From NCBI GenBank assembly GCA_030628805.1, contig DAOVQG010000118.1, positions 1 to 12,760 on the forward strand: a stretch of 12,760 bases of DNA, written 5' to 3'. This document shows, piece by piece, positions 1 to 5,656 of this stretch. The position numbers were made by a program, and so were the translations under genes. How positions within the stretch are numbered: the first letter of the stretch is position 1; each line of letters opens with the position of its first letter. Below the pieces are notes generated by a model. It worked only from the letters and a program-made list of their open reading frames with translations, made no database searches and was not told the origin of the DNA. This stretch comes from JAGMDK01 sp023128695. Its GTDB lineage: Bacteria; Planctomycetota; Phycisphaerae; UBA1845; Fen-1342.

Positions 1-2
1 AT

Positions 3-106
3 TCCCACGTTCCCACGTCCCCACGTTCCCACGTCCCCACGTTCCCACGTTCCCACGTCCCCACGTTCCCACGTCCCCACGTCCCCACGTCCCCACGTCC
101 CCACGT
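3..106. repeat. Tandem octamer array, 13 units
   Basis: Thirteen uninterrupted 8-bp units of the form YCCCACGT (first base T or C) fill these positions. T-type and C-type units alternate irregularly, and the last four are all C-type. The array ends 13 bp beyond the stop codon of nfnB, so it lies in or just past that gene's 3' untranslated region. It contains no plausible gene. It may extend left of the window edge. It is a simple-sequence array likely to vary in length by slippage, and I see no specific function. Confidence 0.95.
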
Positions 107-119
107 CGCGCCCCGTCCG

Positions 120-1553
120 CTAACCGACCGGCTGGAGCCCCGCTTTCTCGCGCACCCACTTGTCGATCTCGGCGGCGGATTGCTTGCCGTCGCCCATCGC
201 GAGGATGACCGTGGCCGCGCCGCGGATGATGTCGCCCCCGGCCCAGACGCCTTCCTTACTGGTCATGCCGTTCTCGTCCGCTTCGATGTAGCCCCACCGG
301 TTGAGCTTGAGGTCGGGGGTGGCTTGGCTGAGCAACGGGTTGGCGCGGGTGCCGATCGCGGGGATCGCGACGTCGCAGTCGATGATGAACTCGGAGCCCT
401 CGATCGGGATCGGCCGCCGCCGGCCGGAATCGTCCGGCTCGCCCAGCTCCATCTGGATGCACTCGACGCCCTTGACCCAGCCGTCCTCGGCCCCCAGGTA
501 GCGGATCGGGTTGCACAGCAGCTTGAAAATGATGCCCTCTTCTTCGGCGTGGTGAATCTCTTCGTCACGCGCGGGCATTTCCTTGCGGCTGCGGCGATAG
601 ACCAGCGTGGCCTCCTCCGCGCCCAGTCGCTTGGCGGTCCGAACGGAGTCCATCGCGACGTTGCCGCCGCCGATCACGACCACGTGCTTACCCTTGATGA
701 TCGGCGTGTCCATCTTCGGAAACTCGTACGCGCCCATCAGGTTCGAGCGGGTCAGGTACTCGTTGGCCGAGTAGACGCCTTTCAGGTTCTCGCCGGGGAT
801 GTTCATGAAGATCGGCAGCCCGGCCCCGTTGGCGACGAAGACCGCCTGGAAGCCTTCTTCGTCCAAGAGCTCGTCGATGGTGAAGGTGCGTCCAATTACG
901 ACGTTGCAGATGATCTTGACGCCCATCTCGCGCAGTCGATCGACCTCGGACTCGATGATCTTATTGGGCAGGCGGAACTCGGGGATGCCATAGGTCAGCA
1001 CGCCGCCCGGCTTATGCAGGGCCTCGAAGATGGTGGCGTCATGGCCCTTCTTGGCGAGTTCGCCCGCGCAGGTGAGCCCGGCCGGGCCCGAGCCGACGAT
1101 CGCGATCTTGATGCCGGTCGGGTCGGCGAGCAGCGTCTTGATGTCCAGATTCTCGCGGGCCCAGTCGGCGACATAGCGTTCCAGATGGCCGACCGCGACG
1201 GGCTCACCATTCTTGCCCTTGGCTCGGATGCAAACCTTCTCGCACTGCTCCTCCTGCGGGCAAACCCGGCCGGTGATGCCCGGCAGGGCGTTGGCGTCGA
1301 GCAGGATCTCCGCGGCCCCCTTCAAATCACCGGCGGAGATTCTTTCCAGGAAAGCGGGGATGTCGATGCCGACCGGACAGCCGGGGACACACTTGCTGTT
1401 CTTACACTGGAGGCAGCGATCGGCCTCCAGCTTCGCGATCGACTCGTCGAAGCCGAGATTGACTTCCTTGAAATCCTGGTTGCGCTCTTCCGGCTCACGC
1501 TCCGGCATCTGCTGCCGCGGGATCGCCATCCGCTCTTTGGGGGTCAATGCCAT
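120..1553 (-). CDS. nfnB: NADH-dependent ferredoxin:NADP+ oxidoreductase, large subunit (NfnB / GltD-like)
   Basis: This is a 477-residue flavo-iron-sulfur protein of the glutamate synthase small subunit family. Residues 47-59 carry a C-x2-C-x4-C-x3-C cluster motif and residues 98-108 carry C-x5-C-x3-C, together the two [4Fe-4S] sites typical of the family. A GSGPAG dinucleotide-binding loop at 154-159 should bind FAD, GGGNVA at 295-300 should bind NAD(P)H, and GVWAGGD at 435-441 is the C-terminal FAD contact. The preceding gene encodes an NfnA-like subunit, so the pair most likely forms NfnAB, which in Thermotoga and Clostridium couples NADH and reduced ferredoxin oxidation to NADP+ reduction by flavin-based bifurcation. 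Without that neighbour, GltD or a sulfide dehydrogenase subunit would be an alternative. Length is normal. The ATG follows a weak AAAGG ribosome binding site. Confidence 0.93.
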   Translation of the reverse strand: MALTPKERMAIPRQQMPEREPEERNQDFKEVNLGFDESIAKLEADRCLQCKNSKCVPGCPVGIDIPAFLERISAGDLKGAAEILLDANALPGITGRVCPQEEQCEKVCIRAKGKNGEPVAVGHLERYVADWARENLDIKTLLADPTGIKIAIVGSGPAGLTCAGELAKKGHDATIFEALHKPGGVLTYGIPEFRLPNKIIESEVDRLREMGVKIICNVVIGRTFTIDELLDEEGFQAVFVANGAGLPIFMNIPGENLKGVYSANEYLTRSNLMGAYEFPKMDTPIIKGKHVVVIGGGNVAMDSVRTAKRLGAEEATLVYRRSRKEMPARDEEIHHAEEEGIIFKLLCNPIRYLGAEDGWVKGVECIQMELGEPDDSGRRRPIPIEGSEFIIDCDVAIPAIGTRANPLLSQATPDLKLNRWGYIEADENGMTSKEGVWAGGDIIRGAATVILAMGDGKQSAAEIDKWVREKAGLQPVG

Positions 1554-1596
1554 AACGGGGGTACCTTTTACAGTCTTCCAATCACGTAATAATGAG

Positions 1597-1680
1597 AGTG
1601 ATAAGGTGATAAGGTGATAAGGTATGCGCAGTCGAATCCTTTATAACCTTATCACCTTATCACCTTATCACCTTATCACT
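1597..1680 (-). repeat. Inverted octamer array forming a long hairpin between nfnA and nfnB
   Basis: On the plus strand, three units of TGATAAGG (1599-1622) face four units of the complementary CCTTATCA (1647-1678). Positions 1597-1623 and 1654-1680 are perfect 27-bp inverted arms with a 30-nt loop. An alternative register shifted by one unit pairs 26 bp. In the nfnA-nfnB transcript this would be a very stable hairpin starting at the nfnA stop codon, which is the TGA inside the first repeat. No T-run follows it, so it does not resemble a standard intrinsic terminator. It could stabilise the nfnA message or modulate downstream nfnB expression, which is inference. Confidence 0.92.
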
Positions 1681-2527
1681 TTCTAACCTGCTCTAACTTG
1701 CGCTTGTGTTCCATCAGCTTCAGGGACTGTTGTTCCTGTTCACGGTAGGCGGTCAGGCGGTCCGCCAACTCGTCGTAGTCCACCAGGTGACCGTCAAATT
1801 CGGGGCCGTCCACACAGGCGAACTTCGTCTTGCCGTCGATCGTTACCCGGCAGCCGCCGCACATCCCCGTCCCGTCCACCATGATCGGGTTAAGGGAAAC
1901 GATGGTCTTGATGCCGAACGGTCTGGTCAGCTCGGCGATGGCTTTCATCATCGGGACCGGGCCGGCACAGTAGATCGCCCCGATCGGCCGCTCCTTGTCG
2001 TTGATCAGCTCGACCAGCTTGTCGGCCACCGTGCCCTTGAAGCCGTAGCTGCCGTCATCGGTCGTGGCGTAGACCGCGTCGGAGACCTGCTTGAGCTCTT
2101 CTTCGAGCACGACGAGTTCCTTGGTCCGGCCGCCGGTAATCGAACTGACGAAGCAGCCCTTGTCGCGCAAGGCCTTGGCCAGGGGATAGATGACGGCGGT
2201 GCCGACCCCGCCGCCGACCAGGACGGCGTGCTCGACCTCCTCGATCTCGGTGGGCATACCGAGCGGACCCATGACGTCGGCGATGGTGTCGCCGGCCTCC
2301 TTGGTGAACAGCGTCATGGTCGTCTTGCCGATCGCCTTGACGATCAGCTCGATCGTGCCCCGCTCCTTGTCGGCGTCCGCCATGGTAAGCGGAATGCGTT
2401 CGCCGGTCTCGTCGAGGCGGATGATGACGAACTGCCCGGGCTCGCGGTGCTTGGCGACCAGGGGGGCCTCGAGGCGGAACCACTTCACGTCGGATGCCAA
2501 CTGCTTCGTGTCGAGAATACGGAACAT
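1676..2527 (-). CDS. nfnA: NADH-dependent ferredoxin:NADP+ oxidoreductase, small subunit (NfnA)
   Basis: This 283-residue protein has the ferredoxin-NADP reductase/PyrK fold. Residues 1-95 form the flavin domain, with R44-I-PLT as the FAD contact. Residues 103-113 hold a GGGVGT nucleotide-binding loop, and 187-192 hold the CAGPVP reductase motif. The C-terminal [2Fe-2S] site is visible as C223-x2-C226 and C238. Asp218, just before the cysteines, matches the unusual aspartate ligand described for Thermotoga NfnA. The protein should pair with NfnB, encoded 122 bp downstream on the same strand, binding NADH and passing electrons at the bifurcating complex. The start ATG lies downstream of a plausible promoter at 2575-2603, but its ribosome binding site is weak. 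The last codons run into an octamer repeat that supplies the stop. Alternative label: sulfide dehydrogenase subunit SudB, a name used for the same family. Confidence 0.92.
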   Translation of the reverse strand: MFRILDTKQLASDVKWFRLEAPLVAKHREPGQFVIIRLDETGERIPLTMADADKERGTIELIVKAIGKTTMTLFTKEAGDTIADVMGPLGMPTEIEEVEHAVLVGGGVGTAVIYPLAKALRDKGCFVSSITGGRTKELVVLEEELKQVSDAVYATTDDGSYGFKGTVADKLVELINDKERPIGAIYCAGPVPMMKAIAELTRPFGIKTIVSLNPIMVDGTGMCGGCRVTIDGKTKFACVDGPEFDGHLVDYDELADRLTAYREQEQQSLKLMEHKRKLEQVRK

Positions 2528-2565
2528 TACTTTACTCGCTTCTGGATAAACATATCCGGTATGCT

Positions 2566-2594
2566 AATCTCGCCATTATGGCGTATTCGAGATT
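2566..2594. promoter_or_regulatory. Nested inverted repeats over the nfnA promoter, possible operator
   Basis: An inner palindrome CGCCAT-T-ATGGCG (2571-2583) sits inside a second inverted pair, AATCTCG (2566-2572) and CGAGATT (2588-2594). Together they cover the proposed -10 element and half the spacer of the nfnA promoter. That placement is what a repressor operator would show. A redox-responsive regulator would make sense for nfn genes, but I do not recognise the motif as belonging to a named regulator. Confidence 0.4.
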
Positions 2595-2603
2595 GTAAAT
2601 CAA
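2575..2603 (-). promoter_or_regulatory. Putative sigma-70-type promoter for nfnAB
   Basis: Read on the minus strand, TTGATT (2603-2598) is followed by a 17-bp spacer and CATAAT (2580-2575). Each hexamer differs from consensus at one or two positions. Transcription would start near 2568 and leave a leader of about 40 nt before the nfnA ATG. The leader contains a small hairpin (2544-2557, 5-bp stem and 4-nt loop). The region is visibly richer in A+T than the genes around it. Confidence 0.5.
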
Positions 2604-2669
2604 ATGCGGCAACACGCTTGTTTAGGGCACCTCTCGTGAAATCGTGCGATTACCCGGGCTGAAAGCGCC

Positions 2670-2698
2670 TTGTCATGTCTGATCAAATTCTTTAGTAT
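2670..2698 (+). promoter_or_regulatory. Putative sigma-70-type promoter for the small basic protein gene
   Basis: TTGTCA (2670-2675), an exact 17-bp spacer and TAGTAT (2693-2698) form a good promoter match. The predicted start near 2705 gives a short leader holding GGGAGA (2715-2720), six bases before the ATG at 2727. This supports both the gene and its start codon. Confidence 0.55.
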
Positions 2699-2726
2699 GT
2701 GGGATTCGTAATTTGGGAGAAATGCG

Positions 2727-2960
2727 ATGTCGATTGATCGTTCGCTCCGTATTAAAAGCTCGCTGGTGCGCCACCGCAACGTGCTCACTCGGGCCGAGCG
2801 CGTGGCCCAGCTTCAGGACCAGGACAAATGGGATGACCGCGACAGCGCGCTCGGTCTGCCCAAAGTAACGCACCGCAAGCCCAAGACCGGCGGCAAGAAA
2901 AAGACCAAGGAGGCTGAAACGGCCGCCGCTGTCGAGGAAACCAGCGCGGAGAAGAAATAG
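2727..2960 (+). CDS. Small basic protein of the PVC-superphylum family (TIGR04137-like)
   Basis: This 77-residue protein starts MSIDRSLRIKSS and carries RNVLTRAER at 17-25, followed by a GLPK motif near 43-46. From memory this matches a family of short basic proteins conserved in Planctomycetes, Verrucomicrobia and Chlamydiae, catalogued as TIGR04137. Its role is not established; an association with ribosomes or rRNA has been suggested. The N-terminal half is arginine-rich and looks folded. Residues 48-77 are rich in Lys, Glu and Ala, without hydrophobic stretches, and are probably disordered. There is no signal peptide or membrane segment, so it should be cytoplasmic. A good promoter and the ribosome binding site GGGAGA precede it, and it appears monocistronic. 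It is the strongest single taxonomic marker in the window. Confidence 0.85.
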   Translation: MSIDRSLRIKSSLVRHRNVLTRAERVAQLQDQDKWDDRDSALGLPKVTHRKPKTGGKKKTKEAETAAAVEETSAEKK

Positions 2961-2980
2961 CCTCCGGCGTCCGGGGACCT

Positions 2981-3130
2981 GCCGCTACATTGTGTGGCAC
3001 CGGCTTCCAGCCGGTGAGAATCACACCGGCAAGATGCCGGTGCCACACTTCGCCGGCCGCTACATTGTGTGGCACCGGCTTCCAGCCGGTGAGAATCACA
3101 CCGGCAAGATGCCGGTGCCACACTTCGCCG
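2981..3130. repeat. Two exact 75-bp tandem copies of a palindromic element
   Basis: Positions 2981-3055 and 3056-3130 are identical over all 75 bp, and the first nine bases of a third copy (GCCGCTACA) continue at 3127. Each unit has perfect 13-bp outer arms, GTGTGGCACCGGC and GCCGGTGCCACAC, and an inner CCGGTG/CACCGG pair, so it can fold into a branched hairpin. In chance frames it encodes GTGFQPV and RCRCH, peptides that recur as junk translations in planctomycete genomes. It lies about 20 bp beyond the stop of the small basic protein gene and could act as an mRNA 3' end structure. Confidence 0.95.
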
Positions 3131-3251
3131 CTACAGGATAGTTGCGGCGGAGTGCCAAGGGTCGCAAAAAAGAATGGCAGGGGTCGAACTCTCCGCGCGT
3201 CGAGGACGTACGGGTATTGGTGAACCAGAGGTCCGCGCCGAGTGCGGAAGA

Positions 3252-3279
3252 TTGACAACTGATCGTTAGTGCTTAAATT
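3252..3279 (+). promoter_or_regulatory. Putative promoter for the metal ATPase gene
   Basis: A perfect TTGACA -35 hexamer (3252-3257) is followed after 16 bp by TAAATT (3274-3279), which matches the -10 consensus at four of six positions. The start of transcription would fall near 3286, inside the first bases of the palindromic repeat at 3283-3355. The ATPase mRNA would then begin with that hairpin. No other convincing promoter lies between here and 3414. Confidence 0.45.
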
Positions 3280-3282
3280 TGC

Positions 3283-3355
3283 GATGGGTGGCACGGCCGT
3301 GTCGGCCGTGAATACCCGCGACTTGTACACGGCTGACACAGCCGTGCCACCCATC
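3283..3355 (+). repeat. 73-bp palindromic repeat, copy A (upstream of ATPase)
   Basis: The ends GATGGGTGGCACGGC and GCCGTGCCACCCATC are inverted and complementary. Inside them lie GTGTCGGCCGTG and a mirrored CACGGCTGACAC with small differences, so the whole unit can fold on itself. Copy B at 5564-5636 is its reverse complement with a single mismatch in 73 bp. A 12-bp tail, TGACAGAGCACT (3366-3377), follows ten bases downstream. The same tail follows copy B at the same spacing but in the same orientation, so core and tail are oriented differently in the two copies. Confidence 0.93.
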
Positions 3356-3413
3356 AAGCGATGCGTGACAGAGCACTGGGACGCGTCCTCTGCGTTCGCT
3401 GCAACGGTGAAAT

Positions 3414-5390
3414 ATGGCGCACGACCATTTGTCGGTAAAGGCGGAGACCGGGCGGGCCACGCTTAAACTTATTGCCACCATGCTCGGCGGCACGCTAGTG
3501 GGGGCGTCGTTCCTGGCCGGGTGGTTGTTTAGTGATAGTGCCGCGGGCGAAGAGAGCGGGAGATTCTATCGTGACATCCTGGCTTTGATCGGGGCACTCC
3601 TGCTGGCGGTGCCGCTCTGGTGGCACGCCCTCGTCTCGCTCGTGACCGGCCGCATGGCCATGGACGAGATGGTCTCGCTGGCCATCCTGGCCGCGATAGC
3701 CACCGGCAAATACCAAACCGCCGGCGTGGTCGCCTTCTTACTCCTGATTAGCATTCTGATCGAAACGCGGACGGCCCTGGGAGCCCGGGCCGCCATCGAG
3801 GGGATCATCCGCCTCACCCCGACGAAGGCCCGGCGGATCGGCGACGAAGGCCGCGAAGAGGAGGTTGAGGCCCACATCCTACGCCCCGGGGACATGGTGC
3901 TGGCACTCCCGGGTGACAATATTCCGGCGGACGGCCGGATCGTCGAGGGTCATTCCACCATCAGCGAAGCCAACGTCACCGGCGAATCGCTGCCGGTCGA
4001 AAAGACGGAGGGGGACGAGGTTTTCGGCGGCACAAACAACGTCACCGGTGCTCTGAAGATCGAAGTGACCAAGGTCGGGGCCGATACAACGCTGGGCCGC
4101 GTCCAGGAGCTGATTCTCGAGGCCGAGCGGACCAAGATTCCGCTCATGCGTCTGATCGACCAATATGCCACCTGGTACACCCCGGTGACGCTGATGATCG
4201 CCGGCGTGGTCTGGTTCTTCACCAAGGACATGGACAAGACCATCGGGCTGTTGGTCATTGCTTGTCCGTGTGCCCTGATTCTGGCAACGCCCACCGCGAT
4301 CGTGGCCGCGATCTCGGCCGCCGCCCGGCTGGGCGTGTACGTCAAGGACGTCTCGAATCTGGAATGGGCCCGCAAACTGACCGCGATCGTGCTGGACAAG
4401 ACCGGGACGCTAACCACCGGCGAACTCGCCGTCACACGCCTGATGCCGGCCCCGGGGGTTGACGCGGCGGAATTGATCCGTACGGCGGCGTCGGCCGAGC
4501 GGCTTAGCCGACACCCCGTGGCTCGGGCCGTCGTCGCCGTCGCGGAGAAAGCCCGCGTCGCGGTCGAGGAGGCGACCGCCTTCGAGGAAGTGCCCGGGAA
4601 GGGCGTCAAGGCACTGCTCAACGGCGATCCCGTGCTCATTGGCAGACGGGTCTGGATTCGCCAAGCCGGCGTGGATCTCTCACCGCTAAAAGACGAGAAA
4701 TACGCCGAACCGGAAGGGCTCAGTACGTTGTACGTGGCCCACAAAGGCCGTTGCCTGGGGTGGATCGGGCTCGAAGACCGCACCCGCCCCGAGGCTCAAC
4801 AGGCCCTCGACGAGCTGCGCCAGCTTGGCCTCCGTGACCTGATCATGGTCACCGGCGACCGCTGGTCGGTGGCCCGCCGCGTGGCCGGCGAGATGGGCTG
4901 CTCGGATGTGCAGGCCGAGGTTCTGCCGCAGGACAAGCTCGCCCTGGTGGACGCTCTCAAGCAGAAGGGGCACACGGTGGCGGTGGTCGGCGACGGGGTG
5001 AACGACGCCCCGGCCCTGGCGGCCGGCAACCTCGGGATCGCCATGGGCGCCGCCGGCAGCGACGTCGCCATGAACAGCGCCAGCGTGGCCCTGATGAGCA
5101 ACGACCTGCGGCGGGTGCCGTTCCTGGTGAACCTCTCGCGGGCGACCACGAGGGTGATCTGGCAAAACCTGATCCTCGGCGTCTCGTTCATCATCGTGGT
5201 GGGAGTCGCGATCGTGTTCGGCAAGGTGCACCCGATGATGGCGGCCTTGTTGCACACGATCTCATCGGCCTTGGTGGTCTTCAACAGCGCCCGCATGGTG
5301 CGTTTCGGCGAGAGCATCGCAGCTCACGTGCCGGTTCGGCGTGGCACGACGCCGGCGGAATCCGGCAAGGTGACCCTGCAACCGGTTTAA
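3414..5390 (+). CDS. Heavy-metal-translocating P1B-type ATPase, no N-terminal metal-binding domain
   Basis: This 658-residue membrane pump should use ATP to move a transition-metal ion across the inner membrane. Diagnostic motifs in order are TGES 189-192 (actuator), CPC 284-286 in the membrane metal site, DKTGTLT 328-334 with Asp328 phosphorylated, SRHP 365-368 binding ATP, TGD 480-482 and GDGVNDAP 526-533. About eight membrane segments are visible, near 18-39, 54-76, 84-98, 102-118, 255-270, 277-300, 581-603 and 606-625. The last helix carries HTISS (614-618) and N624, not the Asp of Zn/Cd pumps or the Met-Ser pattern of Cu pumps, so the metal is uncertain. There is no CxxC or His-rich N-terminal domain, making it shorter than most. 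GGTGA at 3406-3410 is a possible ribosome binding site for the chosen ATG. No metal regulator or chaperone gene is adjacent, and inverted repeats flank the gene. Confidence 0.93.
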   Translation: MAHDHLSVKAETGRATLKLIATMLGGTLVGASFLAGWLFSDSAAGEESGRFYRDILALIGALLLAVPLWWHALVSLVTGRMAMDEMVSLAILAAIATGKYQTAGVVAFLLLISILIETRTALGARAAIEGIIRLTPTKARRIGDEGREEEVEAHILRPGDMVLALPGDNIPADGRIVEGHSTISEANVTGESLPVEKTEGDEVFGGTNNVTGALKIEVTKVGADTTLGRVQELILEAERTKIPLMRLIDQYATWYTPVTLMIAGVVWFFTKDMDKTIGLLVIACPCALILATPTAIVAAISAAARLGVYVKDVSNLEWARKLTAIVLDKTGTLTTGELAVTRLMPAPGVDAAELIRTAASAERLSRHPVARAVVAVAEKARVAVEEATAFEEVPGKGVKALLNGDPVLIGRRVWIRQAGVDLSPLKDEKYAEPEGLSTLYVAHKGRCLGWIGLEDRTRPEAQQALDELRQLGLRDLIMVTGDRWSVARRVAGEMGCSDVQAEVLPQDKLALVDALKQKGHTVAVVGDGVNDAPALAAGNLGIAMGAAGSDVAMNSASVALMSNDLRRVPFLVNLSRATTRVIWQNLILGVSFIIVVGVAIVFGKVHPMMAALLHTISSALVVFNSARMVRFGESIAAHVPVRRGTTPAESGKVTLQPV

Positions 5391-5434
5391 TGAGGGTTCA
5401 ACCAGGCAATATGACTATTCGGGTAGAGCAAATG

Positions 5435-5455
5435 AGGGTTCAGGGTTCAGGGTTC
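5435..5455. repeat. Heptamer array, three units of AGGGTTC
   Basis: Three exact 7-bp units lie 44 bp after the ATPase stop codon. A further copy of TGAGGGTTCA occurs at 5391-5400, directly after the stop. It is a simple-sequence tract in the convergent spacer with no visible function. Confidence 0.85.
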
Positions 5456-5469
5456 GGGCAGCACAACGC

Positions 5470-5543
5470 GTGTGCCACTGCTCTTGAGCAGTGCCTGGGC
5501 CATTGTCGGCCCAAGAAGACACTGCTCAAGAGCAGTGGCACAC
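5470..5543. repeat. MITE-like palindrome with 24-bp perfect arms
   Basis: Arms 5470-5493 and 5520-5543 are perfect inverted complements of 24 bp around a 26-bp centre. Each arm is itself nearly palindromic (CACTGCTC-TT-GAGCAGTG), so a branched structure is possible. The heptamer CACAACG occurs at 5462-5468 and again at 5543-5549, which looks like a target-site duplication. No transposase is encoded, so it would be a non-autonomous element. Lying between convergent genes, it could also serve as a bidirectional transcription block, though no T-run is present. Confidence 0.88.
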
Positions 5544-5551
5544 ACAACGTG

Positions 5552-5575
5552 GATGGGTGGCACGATGGGTGGCAC
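5552..5575. repeat. 12-bp direct duplication at the edge of copy B
   Basis: GATGGGTGGCAC occurs twice head to tail at 5552-5563 and 5564-5575. The second occurrence is the first arm of the 73-bp element. The first is an extra partial arm, suggesting slippage or a nested insertion. Confidence 0.9.
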
Positions 5576-5636
5576 GGCTGTGTCAGCCGTGTACAAGTCG
5601 CAGGTATTCACGGCCGACACGGCCGTGCCACCCATC
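5564..5636 (-). repeat. 73-bp palindromic repeat, copy B (downstream of ATPase)
   Basis: This is the reverse complement of copy A (3283-3355) with one mismatch. With copy A it encloses the metal ATPase gene as a 2.35-kb inverted-repeat pair. The tail TGACAGAGCACT follows at 5647-5658, ten bases downstream as for copy A and in the same direction. The tail overlaps the TAG stop of the permease gene (5657-5659 on the minus strand), so repeat sequence supplies that gene's end. Confidence 0.93.
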
Positions 5637-5656
5637 AACGCAACGCTGACAGAGCA

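Larger units (their letters stand above)
2961..3413. other. Gene-free stretch holding palindromic repeats and a promoter
   Basis: No credible gene lies here. The stretch contains the 75-bp tandem palindromic pair (2981-3130), 121 bp in which I recognise nothing certain (3131-3251), a promoter candidate (3252-3279), a 73-bp palindromic element (3283-3355) and a short leader to the ATPase start. Open frames in it are translations of the repeats. A short TGCCA/TGGCA inverted pair within about 3152-3178 is too small to interpret. Confidence 0.8.

Noticed and set aside
180..1589. 469-codon open frame on the plus strand opposite nfnB
   Set aside because: It lies entirely antisense to a gene with clear iron-sulfur and nucleotide-binding motifs. 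Its product is a low-complexity Asp/Arg/Leu/Ala mix typical of GC-rich shadow frames.
1597..1680. Intrinsic terminator after nfnA
   Set aside because: The stem is strong but AT-rich near its ends, the loop is long, and no T-run follows on the transcribed strand. It also lies between two genes expected to be co-transcribed.
1706..2662. 318-codon open frame on the plus strand opposite nfnA
   Set aside because: It is antisense to nfnA, has no recognisable domain and runs across the proposed nfnA promoter.
2981..3130. CRISPR array
   Set aside because: There are only two full units, directly abutting without spacers, and the repeat is a 75-bp palindrome. No cas gene is present.
2785..3357. Minus-strand open frame covering the 75-bp tandem repeats
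   Set aside because: Its protein is the repeat translated twice, plus antisense of the small basic protein gene. The same peptides appear wherever the repeat occurs.
3414..3479. Later start of the ATPase at the ATG at 3480
   Set aside because: It would remove the start of the first membrane helix and has no better ribosome binding site than the GGTGA before 3414.
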